64,000 bases of DNA from Chitinophaga pinensis (GTDB taxonomy: Bacteria > Bacteroidota > Bacteroidia > Chitinophagales > CAMDFR01). Below, in pieces: positions 36,764 to 45,494 of this stretch (the stretch's first letter is position 1; each line of letters begins with the position of its first letter). The notes under the pieces were generated by a model. It had not been told where the DNA came from, did no database searches, and saw nothing but the letters and a program-made list of their open reading frames with translations. The position numbers were made by a program, and so were the translations under genes. The stretch lies in assembly GCA_945897725.1 (NCBI GenBank), contig CAMDFR010000001.1:1-64000 (forward strand), read 5' to 3'.

Positions 36764-37510
36764 TTAACTCAACAATAATTTCATCAAAAACTCCTTTTTC
36801 CTTTTGGATACATTTACTAATATATCATTGGTCATTACTAAATAGCCACCACTCCCCTTTACATATTTAACAATATGTTTGCGGTTAACGATGCTTGAAT
36901 CGTGCACTCTAATAAAATCAACTTTAGGAAGTGTTGCTTCTAGATGTTTGATGTTTTTGGAAATGATGATTGGCTTAGTGTTACCAAGCACAAACATTTC
37001 GGTATAGCTACCAGAGGCTGCCAGATAAACTATCTTTTCCAATTCAATAAAATCGAGTCCATTTTGGGTAGGTATTGCTATTTTTTTGTAAGAAAGATGC
37101 TGTACTAATTCTTTAAGCAATGTATAATCTCTAGCCTTTTTTCTTAATTTAATTTGCGTATGGCATTTTTGCATGGCCACTTTCAAATCTACATCATCAA
37201 TGGGTTTGAGGATATATGCAATAGCATTTTGTTTAAATGCTTGTATAGCATACTCATGATAGGCTGTGATAAAAACGGTTTGAAAGGTCACTATGCCTAA
37301 TCTTTGTAAGAAGTTGATTCCTGTTTCTCCAGGCATTTCGATATCTAACAAAACAACATCAGGCACAAAGCTTTTCAATTTCTCTTCGGCCTTGGTAGTG
37401 TTGGACGCTTCTTCAATTTGGATTTTTGTGCTCAGATTGGGCATGTTTTGTAGGCTCATTCTGATAGCATTTCTGCTGAGTTCTTCGTCGTCGACAATTA
37501 AGATTTTCAT
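36764..37510 (-). CDS. LytTR family response regulator
   Basis: The 248-aa regulator has a receiver domain (1-120) with the acidic pocket VDDEE (7-10), phospho-acceptor Asp56 in VVLLDIEMPGETG, and the lysine in YILKPID. A LytTR DNA-binding domain follows (about 145-248: IPTQNGLDFIELEKIVYLAASGSYTEMFV, FIRVHDSSIVNRKHI, and GSGGYLVMTNDILVNVSKRKKEFL). LytTR regulators bind direct-repeat sites upstream of target genes and are normally paired with LytS-like kinases, as here. It lies 34 bp after kinase 3 and 11 bp before kinase 2 on the same strand, so one operon. Targets are unknown; no LytTR-type direct repeat stood out in the window. Confidence 0.93.
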   Translation of the reverse strand: MKILIVDDEELSRNAIRMSLQNMPNLSTKIQIEEASNTTKAEEKLKSFVPDVVLLDIEMPGETGINFLQRLGIVTFQTVFITAYHEYAIQAFKQNAIAYILKPIDDVDLKVAMQKCHTQIKLRKKARDYTLLKELVQHLSYKKIAIPTQNGLDFIELEKIVYLAASGSYTEMFVLGNTKPIIISKNIKHLEATLPKVDFIRVHDSSIVNRKHIVKYVKGSGGYLVMTNDILVNVSKRKKEFLMKLLLS

Positions 37511-37544
37511 TTGTTAAAGGTTTAAGGTGTAAATAAAAATGATG

Positions 37545-39338
37545 TTAGGTAATGATATAAAGGGTAAATTTTGTGCCATGTGGCTCGAGCACCTCATAAA
37601 ACATATTGTCGAATTGACTTTCTGTTTGATTACAATGATGGAGGCGTTTGATAGTAATAAACAAAGCGCTTTTTTTATGCTGACTTTTCAGAAAATCATT
37701 TTTTACTTTCAGACCAACTCCATTATCTGTGACCTCTATCTGAAGTACTTTCTTATGATTTGCAGGATGAACAGAAGGGCCGATCTTTATCTTTACCTTG
37801 CCAAGGATATTTTCATCCAAATGAAAGATGCCATGTTTGATTGCATTTTCAACAATGGGTTGTAGGATCATTGGAGGTATATCGGTCTCCTCTAATACCA
37901 AATCTTCGGCAACTTCCAATTGATAGTTAAATCTATCTTTGAATCTAAGCATTTCCATCTCCAAATAATCTCGTACAATTCGAATTTCAGAGGCTAGGGT
38001 GACTTTTTCTTTGGTTGAATTACTGAAAATGTCGCGCGTCAATCTAGAAAATTTAAGGAGATATTTATCTGCCTTTTCGTTCTCTTCCGTTTTTATCAGG
38101 GAGCTAATTGAATTTAACGAATTATAAATAAAGTGCGGATTCATTTGCGACCTTAGTAATTGGCCTTCCATCAATTCTCTCTTTACTTTTTCTAGCTTTA
38201 CATTTTTCTCCTCCAACTCATCTGTCCTATAGAGTAATTCCTTATTCAATTCATTGACGGCGGTCAAGTTTTCTAAACGTATTTCTTGTTCTCGATTTTC
38301 ATAAATAATTCTTGCTTTGTTTAACTCCGCCTCTTTTTCTCTCACATCCAACTCCTCTGATTTTTCTTGCAAGTCCTTCAATACAATATAGGCTTGCTCG
38401 TAATGCTCTTGTGCTTCTAGAAACAGATAATATTTATCTAAACACTGTACGATATCCTTGAGATCGCTTTCGTGTGCAAGCAATAGAGCTTGTTCAAAAT
38501 ACTGAGATGCTTGTGCTTTCTGCTCCGTCTTACCACTTACTTCTGCGAGCAAAAGAACAATTTTAAAAACGTACGCTTTGTCTTCTAGAATGGCTTTTTG
38601 AAGATACGCTTCCGTGACGAAGGCAAAAGACAGTTCGATCTCATTCTTTTTATAATGTAGACGTGCAAGGTGATACTTTACTATCACGGAATGAGCATTG
38701 CTTCCTATAGTTTGGATGATATCTATGGCTCTTGTTAAGATGCGTTCTGCTGCTCCGTAATTCTTTTGTACCATGAGTATGGTAAAAATCCTAAAAAGTG
38801 TTTCTATGTGTTCAGAATGATTAGAATCATTTTTTTGGGGGGTTCCTAGCTTATCAAAACAAATATTTAAGCTAGCATTTGCTTCATCTATTTTTTTTAA
38901 AAGAACATAACAGATGGCAATATTTTGAAAGAGCTGCCAATCCATTGTGGATGAATTCTGTTCCAATGCGCTTTGATAAAATTTTATCGCAGTTTGATAC
39001 TTTCTACTTCTTTGATAGCAGGAGGCGAGTGCGATAGTAGTTTGGTATCTGAGTGCTGGATCGGATGCTCCATTTCGTTTTAGCGAACCCTGATAATAGT
39101 CTATAGATTGTCTATAATTTTCTAGTCGCTTGTTAAATTCGCCGAGCATATAGAAGGCGAATACAATATGCTGCCGAACTTGCAGCTCTTCGGAGCGCAC
39201 CTTATAATTCAAACACAAACTCAGGATATCATCAGAGCCATCAAAAAAAGCCTCAATCACATGTTGCTTTAATTGCATTAGCTCTGACAACTGTTCATCA
39301 GACAGTTGGGGAACTGAAATAGGTCGTGTCGGTTTCAT
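37545..39338 (-). CDS. Soluble TPR sensor histidine kinase, LytS-like type (kinase 3)
   Basis: The 597-aa protein has TPR repeats (about 60-325: SIDYYQGSLKRN, AIKFYQSALEQN), a coiled coil (LNKARIIYENREQEIRLENL) and a LytS-like kinase end with QLLRSQMNPHFIYNSLNSIS (His402 intact), ILQPIVENAIKHGIF and EVTDNGVGLK. It is the first gene of the leftward operon kinase 3, regulator, kinase 2, kinase 1. As it keeps the phospho-accepting His and matches LytTR partners in type, it is the likeliest phosphodonor for the regulator. No membrane helix or signal peptide is visible. Confidence 0.9.
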   Translation of the reverse strand: MKPTRPISVPQLSDEQLSELMQLKQHVIEAFFDGSDDILSLCLNYKVRSEELQVRQHIVFAFYMLGEFNKRLENYRQSIDYYQGSLKRNGASDPALRYQTTIALASCYQRSRKYQTAIKFYQSALEQNSSTMDWQLFQNIAICYVLLKKIDEANASLNICFDKLGTPQKNDSNHSEHIETLFRIFTILMVQKNYGAAERILTRAIDIIQTIGSNAHSVIVKYHLARLHYKKNEIELSFAFVTEAYLQKAILEDKAYVFKIVLLLAEVSGKTEQKAQASQYFEQALLLAHESDLKDIVQCLDKYYLFLEAQEHYEQAYIVLKDLQEKSEELDVREKEAELNKARIIYENREQEIRLENLTAVNELNKELLYRTDELEEKNVKLEKVKRELMEGQLLRSQMNPHFIYNSLNSISSLIKTEENEKADKYLLKFSRLTRDIFSNSTKEKVTLASEIRIVRDYLEMEMLRFKDRFNYQLEVAEDLVLEETDIPPMILQPIVENAIKHGIFHLDENILGKVKIKIGPSVHPANHKKVLQIEVTDNGVGLKVKNDFLKSQHKKSALFITIKRLHHCNQTESQFDNMFYEVLEPHGTKFTLYIIT

Positions 39339-39468
39339 GATAAGAATATAAAAATATTATTTTTTTTATACTTCACAAATATTTTTTGATGGGCAAAAAA
39401 ATGATGTTCTCTAAAAACGTAGAGAAGTATGTACACTGTTGTCAGAAAGTTTTTTGGACCGGAGATTT

Positions 39469-39646
39469 CGCGTGAGGGATGGTAGTGGTAGCTCCACGAG
39501 CCTTCTGCTTTATAGCTCGTGGACTACAAACGAACAGCACGACAGCGGCAAAAAGTGCAGAAAATGAAGCGAAGAGGGAGTATTTGATTGTATGAATGAG
39601 CGAACAAACAGAAAGGAGATTGCCGCTGGCACGCCCAACAAAATGG
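39469..39646 (+). repeat. Dispersed intergenic element, copy B (REP-like)
   Basis: This element fills much of the 412-bp gap 39339-39750. It opens with CGCGTGAGGGATGGTAGTGG, contains a 9-bp stem TCCACGAGC (39493-39501) / GCTCGTGGA (39515-39523), then CAGCACGACAGCGGCAAAAAG, and ends with CTGGCACGCCCAACAAAA. No gene was found in the gap. Confidence 0.65.
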
Positions 39647-39750
39647 CAGCCATTTATTGGTAATAATTGTTTTTAGACATCAACTGCTGCTTTTCTATCC
39701 TGACCATATTTGACATAAATAAGTATATTTACAGATAAAATTATTTTACC

Positions 39751-40281
39751 ATGGCAGTACGACTCCCTTTTAATTTAAAACAGTGGATTGAAGAAAATAG
39801 GAATCTCCTGAAACCACCAGTAGGCAACAAAAATTTATATAAAGAAGCCGGCGACTACATTGTAATGATTGTTGGTGGACCAAATGCGCGTAAAGATTAT
39901 CATTACAATGAGAGTGAAGAGTTGTTTTACCAGTTGGAAGGTGACATAGAGGTAGGCATTCAAGAGGATGGAAAAGCAGTGACCATTCCCATTAAGGAAG
40001 GCGAAATGTTTCTACTACCATCTATGGTACCGCATAATCCGAGAAGGCCAGAAGGCACTGTAGGCCTAGTGATTGAGGTGAAGAGAGATAAAGAAATGAA
40101 GGATGGTCTTATTTGGTATTGTGAAGCATGCAATCATAAATTACACGAATATTATTTCCCATTGAATGATATTGAGAAAGATTTTATTCCTCGATTTAAA
40201 GAATTTTACGGCTCAAAAGATTTAAGAACTTGTAAAAATTGTGGCCATGAGATGGCTGCTGATAAAAGATTTGTAGATTAA
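39751..40281 (+). CDS. nbaC: 3-hydroxyanthranilate 3,4-dioxygenase
   Basis: This enzyme opens the ring of 3-hydroxyanthranilate to 2-amino-3-carboxymuconate semialdehyde in the kynurenine pathway, using Fe2+. The 176-aa cupin has the metal ligands in KDYHYNESEELFYQLEGD (His, Glu) and SMVPHNPRRPEG (His). The C-terminal part has two CxxC pairs (CEAC and CKNC), the rubredoxin-like second iron site of bacterial enzymes. Length is normal (about 175-180). It is 2 bp upstream of the decarboxylase that uses its product, a clear operon. The bacterial symbol nbaC is used; haao is the animal name. Confidence 0.93.
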   Translation: MAVRLPFNLKQWIEENRNLLKPPVGNKNLYKEAGDYIVMIVGGPNARKDYHYNESEELFYQLEGDIEVGIQEDGKAVTIPIKEGEMFLLPSMVPHNPRRPEGTVGLVIEVKRDKEMKDGLIWYCEACNHKLHEYYFPLNDIEKDFIPRFKEFYGSKDLRTCKNCGHEMAADKRFVD

Positions 40282-40283
40282 GG

Positions 40284-41297
40284 ATGTGTCTCACTATTGA
40301 TATTCATACGCACATTATGCCGGAGCATTTGCCTCGATGGTCGAAGACCTTTGGTTATAATGGTTTTATTCATCTAGAACATCACAAGACGGGATGTGCT
40401 AGGATGATGATAGATAATGTTTTTTTTAGAGAAGTACAGGAGAATAGTTGGAGTGGCGCTGCAAGAATTGCCGAACTTGATATTCACAAAGTAGATGTAC
40501 AGGTACTTTCAACAGTCCCCGTTTTATTTAACTATTGGGCAAAGCCCGAACACGCGCTTGATACTTCTATGTTTTTGAATGATCATATTGCAGCGGTAGT
40601 GCAGCGGTATCCTAAAAGATTTATTGGTATCGGTACCATTCCGATGCAATCGACAGATTTGGCTGTTAAGGAATTAGAAAGATGTGTTCAAAAGCTTGGA
40701 TTTTCTGGCATTGAAATAGGTTCTAATGTCAATGATTTAAATTTAAATGAGCCTCAGTTTTTGCCCATTTTTGAAGCAGCTGAAGCATTGGGAGCTTCCA
40801 TTTTTGTACACCCTTGGAATATGCTAGGTGAAAAGAGTATTGGCAAATATTGGTTGCCATGGTTAGTGGGTATGCCTGCTGAAACTAGTCGCGCTATATG
40901 TTCTATGATTTTTGGTGGAGTGTTTGAAAAATTTCCTCGATTGAAAGTGGCATTTGCTCATGGGGGTGGTTCCTTTCCAATGACCCTTGGTAGAATAGAG
41001 CATGGCTTTCAGGTTCGGCCTGACTTATGTGCGATTGATAATGATAAAAACCCGCGTGATTATATTGGTAAATTTTACCTTGACACGCTTGTACATGATC
41101 CAAGCGTCATGAAGTTTCTAATTGATTTGTTTGGGGCAGATAGAATTGCTGTGGGCAGTGATTATCCTTATCCATTGGGCGAAGAACATGCAGGAGCGAT
41201 GATAAAGAACATGCAAATCGATAAAAAAATAAAAGAGCAAATCCTAGAAAAAACAGCACTCGAATGGTTGGGTGTAGAAAGGGAACGCTTTGTTTAA
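40284..41297 (+). CDS. nbaD: 2-amino-3-carboxymuconate-6-semialdehyde decarboxylase (amidohydrolase fold)
   Basis: ACMSD removes the carboxylate of the nbaC product to give 2-aminomuconate semialdehyde and so diverts it from quinolinate. The 337-aa protein has the Zn-binding IDIHTHIMP (HxH), VHPWNM, VAFAHGGGSFP (His) and VGSDYPYP (catalytic-site Asp), as in ACMSD. Length fits (about 330-340). It follows nbaC at 2 bp, and the gene pair makes ACMSD a better call than other members of the family (isoorotate or resorcylate decarboxylases). It ends 21 bp from the convergent rng gene, without a clear hairpin in between. Confidence 0.92.
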   Translation: MCLTIDIHTHIMPEHLPRWSKTFGYNGFIHLEHHKTGCARMMIDNVFFREVQENSWSGAARIAELDIHKVDVQVLSTVPVLFNYWAKPEHALDTSMFLNDHIAAVVQRYPKRFIGIGTIPMQSTDLAVKELERCVQKLGFSGIEIGSNVNDLNLNEPQFLPIFEAAEALGASIFVHPWNMLGEKSIGKYWLPWLVGMPAETSRAICSMIFGGVFEKFPRLKVAFAHGGGSFPMTLGRIEHGFQVRPDLCAIDNDKNPRDYIGKFYLDTLVHDPSVMKFLIDLFGADRIAVGSDYPYPLGEEHAGAMIKNMQIDKKIKEQILEKTALEWLGVERERFV

Positions 41298-41318
41298 CGA
41301 TACTTCTAGAGATATTTC

Positions 41319-42866
41319 CTACAGTTTAATTTCCTCTCCTCTACCATCGTAAAAATGATATTCGTTTAAGGAAGCATTATTGTTTGAACGCACAGGAATC
41401 CATTTTTTATAATTCCAAAACCAATTCATTTGTGTGGAATTAAAGATTCCTTTAGTGAGAAAGGCATGAATATAGGGATGCACTGTCAAAGAAAGTTTTT
41501 GATGTGTCTGATTTAAAAATTTTACATTTCTTTCGATATCATCAACTATTAAAATCGAAGAATTTACTTTTCCTGAACCTCCACATGCTGAACAAGTTTC
41601 TGTTGTAATGATGGTAGTTTGAGGCTTTACTCTTTCTCTGGTAATCTGTAAAAGATTTAACTTCGTGAGGGGCTGAACGCTATGTGTGGCTCTGTCTCTC
41701 AGCATTTCAGTCTTTACCAATTCAAAAATAGTTTGTCTATTGGCAGGCAATTTCATGTCGATAAAATCAACAACAATGATACCTCCCATATCTCTTAATC
41801 TAAGTTGACGTGCAATTTCGGTTGCAGCTTCCATGTTGACAGATAAGGCGACACTTTCTTGATTGCCATTCATGCTCATTTTATGTCCACTGTTGACATC
41901 GATGACGTGAAGAGCTTCTGTATGCTCAACGACAATATAGGCTCCACTATCTAAGGTAACCGTCTTACCAAAAGCAGATTTTACCTGTTTGGTAATTCCA
42001 TAGTGATCAAAAATGGGACTTTTCCCTTCATAAAAATTGACAATATTTTTTTTGTCTGGTGCAATTTTTACGACATAGGATTCAAGTTCTTTGCTCATCA
42101 CAGAGCTGTTCGTTGCTACATTGCTAAAAGTATCGTTTAAGATATCACGTAAAATACTGCTGGATTTGTCCAACTCACTATGTATTTTTTTTGGTGCACT
42201 AGCCAATCTTAAGTTCTGACCGATGAGTTTCCATGTCTCTGTAAGGCTAAGTATTTCATCGTGCAGTAGAGAAGCATTTTTACCTTCTGCAACCGTTCGC
42301 ACCACGATAGAAATATTTTTAGGCTTCAAACTTTCTAGCAATACTTTTAAACGTTTTCTTTCCTCTACACTTCCAATCTTTTTAGAAACGCCTACTGCAT
42401 CTCCAAATGGGGTGAGGATAAGATTTCTTCCAGCAATAGAAATTTCGCAAGACAATCGAGGTCCTTTTGACGAAATAGGTTCCTTTAAAATCTGAACCAA
42501 CACCAAATCTTTTGCTTTCAGAAAATCGCCAATCTTGCCTTCCTTAGGGATTTCGGGCTCGGCAACAAGGCTATGTGATGAAATATCTAAGGGTGATCCG
42601 GCCACTGCACTGGATGTAAAACGAAGTAAGTTTTTGAGTTGAGGACTAAGGTCTGTATAGTGTAAAAAGGCATCTTTCTCACTTCCAATATCTACAAAAG
42701 CAGCATTTAATCCAGGAATGATTTTTTTGACACGACCAAGAAAAACATCGCCGACGGTAAATTGATTGCTGTTTTTATCCTGATGGTATTCCACCAACTT
42801 TTTATCTTCCAATAAAGCCACGTCCACCCCTTTGGGTCCAGACTGTATGATCAGTTCTTTTATCAT
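41319..42866 (-). CDS. rng: Ribonuclease E/G family endoribonuclease
   Basis: This family cuts single-stranded RNA in rRNA maturation and mRNA decay. The 515-aa protein has an S1-like N-terminal region (FLGRVKKIIPGLNAAFVDIGSEKDAFLHYTD), the catalytic DNase I-like domain with ALHVIDVNSGHK and IIVVDFIDM (Mg2+ aspartates), and the Zn-link CSACGG between the domains. No long C-terminal scaffold is present, so RNase G-like size (about 490-520) is kept. It is read leftward, 94 bp after a terminator, convergent with nbaD. Confidence 0.94.
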   Translation of the reverse strand: MIKELIIQSGPKGVDVALLEDKKLVEYHQDKNSNQFTVGDVFLGRVKKIIPGLNAAFVDIGSEKDAFLHYTDLSPQLKNLLRFTSSAVAGSPLDISSHSLVAEPEIPKEGKIGDFLKAKDLVLVQILKEPISSKGPRLSCEISIAGRNLILTPFGDAVGVSKKIGSVEERKRLKVLLESLKPKNISIVVRTVAEGKNASLLHDEILSLTETWKLIGQNLRLASAPKKIHSELDKSSSILRDILNDTFSNVATNSSVMSKELESYVVKIAPDKKNIVNFYEGKSPIFDHYGITKQVKSAFGKTVTLDSGAYIVVEHTEALHVIDVNSGHKMSMNGNQESVALSVNMEAATEIARQLRLRDMGGIIVVDFIDMKLPANRQTIFELVKTEMLRDRATHSVQPLTKLNLLQITRERVKPQTTIITTETCSACGGSGKVNSSILIVDDIERNVKFLNQTHQKLSLTVHPYIHAFLTKGIFNSTQMNWFWNYKKWIPVRSNNNASLNEYHFYDGRGEEIKL

Positions 42867-42960
42867 TAAATTCCTTTGCTTGTATATGCTTTGTCAGGGG
42901 ATGGACAAAGTAACATCATTCGTTGCTTATAGATGAGAATCATCATTTAATATAAGCTAT

Positions 42961-42992
42961 AAAAACGCACCTCTTTAGAGAAATGCGTTTTT
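42961..42992 (-). terminator. Terminator after the mS38-like gene
   Basis: AAAAACGCA (42961-42969) pairs with TGCGTTTTT (42984-42992), with an inner CTCT/AGAG stem. On the minus strand a T-run follows. It closes the HU-TPR-mS38 transcript and separates it from rng. Confidence 0.8.
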
Positions 42993-43016
42993 ACGTTTAT
43001 CAGTTCGGAAAAAAAA

Positions 43017-43109
43017 TTATTTTTTCTTCTTATGTCTGTTCTTTCTTAGTCTCTTTTTTCTCTTATGAGTAGCTATATTGTGTCTTTTTCTCTTTTTACC
43101 GCAAGGCAT
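43017..43109 (-). CDS. AURKAIP1/COX24-domain small basic protein (mS38-like, ribosome associated)
   Basis: A 30-aa protein, too short for standard gene callers. It starts MPCGKKRKRHNIATHKRKKR and continues with LRKNRHKKKK. The pattern of KxRRxK and THKRKKRLRKNRHK closely matches the AURKAIP1/COX24 domain (PF08213), whose mitochondrial member mS38 belongs to the small ribosomal subunit; Bacteroidota carry near-identical free copies of about 29-30 aa. More than half its residues are Lys, Arg or His. It is 34 bp downstream of the TPR gene and followed by a strong terminator. Role in ribosomes by homology only. Confidence 0.85.
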   Translation of the reverse strand: MPCGKKRKRHNIATHKRKKRLRKNRHKKKK

Positions 43110-43143
43110 GATTCAATGTTTTAAATGTGATTATAATATATTA

Positions 43144-43971
43144 TTAAATTTTCTTTTTCAATTCAGCGATATAGTCTGCTATTTCTTGTTTAAACGAAGG
43201 ATCTTCAACTAATGATTTTCCTTTTTCTAAAGCTTTAATGGCCTTTTCTATGTCTCCGATTTTCTCATAAGCTTCAGCAATCAAAAGGTAGGCATCTGCA
43301 TTAGAGGGTTGCAAAGATATAACTTTTTCCAATCTTACAATACTTTTATCGAATTGACCAGATACAATTCCATATCTTCCTAGTGTAAATTGGGCATCAA
43401 CATTATTGGAATCTCGCGCTACGATCTCTCTTAAAATGCTCACACCGCTCATTACATCAGGCGTTCCGTCCATGTAGCAAGTCGCCAATTTCACTTTGTA
43501 GGTGTCGTTATTTGGCTTCATGGCAGACGCTTTCTTAAAAGCCTCAATGGCACGCTCAAAGAGATATGCTCTTAGTTCTTCGTTCTTTCCAGACAAAACA
43601 CCTGCCAAATAATTGCGTTCACCTGCCATTGACCACGTGGTATCGTCATTCATCTTAGTAGCCAATACACTTTGATAATACGCAGTCACCTCTGGATGAT
43701 TGCAAAGATTATAAAGCATTCCAACGGTATCAGAAACTTTTTTGTTGGCAATATTTGGAAGAAGATTGTTTATCATCTGCAGGGTATCTGCATTCAGACC
43801 TTTATTCACTTCAACTAAATATGCTTCAAAATGAAAAGAACCCTCGGTAGCGATTGCTTTCGAGGGTTCTTTAGATAAATCTTTTGACGGTTTTTTAGTG
43901 TTAGCAAACAAATAAACAACTATTAGTAAAGTTGAACATAGACCAATAGTCACATATTGTTTTTTTGTCAT
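43144..43971 (-). CDS. Membrane-anchored TPR protein
   Basis: The 275-aa protein has an N-terminal membrane anchor (about residues 6-23, VTIGLCSTLLIVVYLFA), a Lys/Ser/Pro linker and TPR repeats at about 120-270 (AIEAFKKASAMKPNNDTYKVKLATCYMDGT, GVSILREIVARDSNNVDAQFTLGRYGI, SIVRLEKVISLQPSNADAYLLIAEAYE). TPRs hold protein partners. It starts 3 bp after HU ends on the same strand, and the mS38-like gene follows 34 bp later, so they are one transcript. This small HU-TPR-rng neighbourhood next to mutY-ssb-gldE is widespread in Bacteroidota. The partner is unknown. Confidence 0.85.
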   Translation of the reverse strand: MTKKQYVTIGLCSTLLIVVYLFANTKKPSKDLSKEPSKAIATEGSFHFEAYLVEVNKGLNADTLQMINNLLPNIANKKVSDTVGMLYNLCNHPEVTAYYQSVLATKMNDDTTWSMAGERNYLAGVLSGKNEELRAYLFERAIEAFKKASAMKPNNDTYKVKLATCYMDGTPDVMSGVSILREIVARDSNNVDAQFTLGRYGIVSGQFDKSIVRLEKVISLQPSNADAYLLIAEAYEKIGDIEKAIKALEKGKSLVEDPSFKQEIADYIAELKKKI

Positions 43972-43974
43972 GGC

Positions 43975-44271
43975 TTAAGCTGGTTTTTTCGCCTTATTCT
44001 TTTTTACTGCCTCTACAAACACTTTCGCAGGCTTGAAAGCAGGAATATAATGCTCAGGAATTTCAATTGCTACATTTTTCTTAATATTTCTACCAATTTT
44101 TTTTGCGCGTTTTTTGATAATAAAACTTCCAAAACCTCTTACATAAACATTTTCATCGTTTTTTAATGAATCTCTAATTTCTTTGAACAATGCTTCTATT
44201 GAAACCAAAACATCTACTTTCGCAATGCCAGTTTTATCCGCTATTCTATTAACTAAATCTGCTTTTCTCAT
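43975..44271 (-). CDS. HU family DNA-binding protein
   Basis: HU/IHF proteins bend and compact DNA as dimers. The 98-aa protein has the helical dimer half (MRKADLVNRIADKTGIAKVDVLVSIEALFKEIRDSL) and the arm region VRGFGSFIIKKRAKKIGRNIKKN, where the family usually has GFGTF...RKGRNPxTG; here the GRNIKKNVAIEIP segment replaces the standard RNPxTGE tip, as in many Bacteroidota. Final residues are basic (KKNKAKKPA). Length is normal (90-100). First gene of a leftward transcript, divergent from mutY. Confidence 0.92.
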   Translation of the reverse strand: MRKADLVNRIADKTGIAKVDVLVSIEALFKEIRDSLKNDENVYVRGFGSFIIKKRAKKIGRNIKKNVAIEIPEHYIPAFKPAKVFVEAVKKNKAKKPA

Positions 44272-44419
44272 AAGTTACTGTATATTTATAATGATGTGAA
44301 ATTTCTAAAAATTGAGGTGCAAAATTGCGAATTTTTTCTCTCTAAAACAATCTTTACTCTGATTTATTATTTACCTAACAACGTTTTTATTTATAAGTTT
44401 ACTTTTTTTAACAATAATT

Positions 44420-45481
44420 ATGTCAAAAACGTTCCTTAGGAAACTACTCGAGTGGAATACTACGAATGAAAGACAGATGCCTTGGAAGGGTGAAAAAAAC
44501 CCATACTACATTTGGTTATCAGAAATCATCTTACAACAAACTAGAGTAGAGCAAGGCTTGAAGTATTACGAGAAGTTCATCCTTCATTATCCAAACATTG
44601 AAGCCCTCGCGTCTGCTACAGAAAACGAAGTTTTTAAAGACTGGGAAGGCCTTGGATACTATAGCAGAGCTAGAAATTTACATCATACAGCAAAATTTGT
44701 TGTTACAACATATAATGGACATTTCCCTACAGAATATGCTGCTATACTTCAACTGAAAGGTATAGGACCTTACACAGCAGCAGCTATTGCGTCGTTTGCT
44801 TATCATCTTCCATATGCTGTGGTAGATGGCAATGTCATTAGAGTGCTATCTAGATTTCTGGGAATCGAAGAGGCATTTGATAGCACGGAAGGCAAAAAAA
44901 AATTCGAAAAGATTGCCCAGGATTTCTTAGATAAAAAAGATCCTGCCACCTACAATCAAGCAATTATGGACTTTGGGGCAACGGTATGTAAGCCAATAGC
45001 GCCTTTATGTGATGAATGTCCATTGCAATCCTCCTGCTTTGCCTATTCGAAAGGAATCATGCATTTGATTCCTTACAAATCAAAGAAAATAGTTAAAAAA
45101 CAACGCTTTTTCAATTATTTAATCTTCGTTTCCGAAGCAGAAATGCTGATAAGAAAACGACATGTCAAGGATATATGGAGGGGATTGCATGATTTTGTTT
45201 TGATAGAAGAAGTAGCACTTTTGAGCAGAACAGCGCTACAAAAACATAGCTCCTATACAGCGTTGGAAAAGAATTTTTCAGGAAATATCCGATCAAGCTA
45301 TTTCGATCATCATCAGGTTTTGACGCATCAAAAAATTAATGCACGCTTTTTTATCATAGAATGTGAGCAGCTCCCCATCATAAACGACTATTTCTCAGTG
45401 AAACGTAAAAAAATTGGTAATTTTGCTTTTCCTAAATTAATAAATTTTTTTCTGGAAGAAGATTTCATTAGTTTTAAATAA
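44420..45481 (+). CDS. mutY: A/G-specific adenine glycosylase
   Basis: MutY removes adenine mispaired with 8-oxoguanine. The 353-aa protein has SEIILQQTRVEQGLKYYEKF with the catalytic glutamate, the helix-hairpin-helix LKGIGPYTAAAIASFAY, VVDGNVIRVLSR with the catalytic Asp region, and the [4Fe-4S] ligands CKPIAPLCDECPLQSSC (Cx6Cx2Cx5C). A NUDIX-like C-terminal domain for 8-oxoG recognition follows. Length fits (about 350). It heads mutY-ssb-gldE-gldD, a gene order also known from Flavobacterium; ssb follows 13 bp later. Confidence 0.95.
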   Translation: MSKTFLRKLLEWNTTNERQMPWKGEKNPYYIWLSEIILQQTRVEQGLKYYEKFILHYPNIEALASATENEVFKDWEGLGYYSRARNLHHTAKFVVTTYNGHFPTEYAAILQLKGIGPYTAAAIASFAYHLPYAVVDGNVIRVLSRFLGIEEAFDSTEGKKKFEKIAQDFLDKKDPATYNQAIMDFGATVCKPIAPLCDECPLQSSCFAYSKGIMHLIPYKSKKIVKKQRFFNYLIFVSEAEMLIRKRHVKDIWRGLHDFVLIEEVALLSRTALQKHSSYTALEKNFSGNIRSSYFDHHQVLTHQKINARFFIIECEQLPIINDYFSVKRKKIGNFAFPKLINFFLEEDFISFK

Positions 45482-45494
45482 AATTAAAGAAGAA

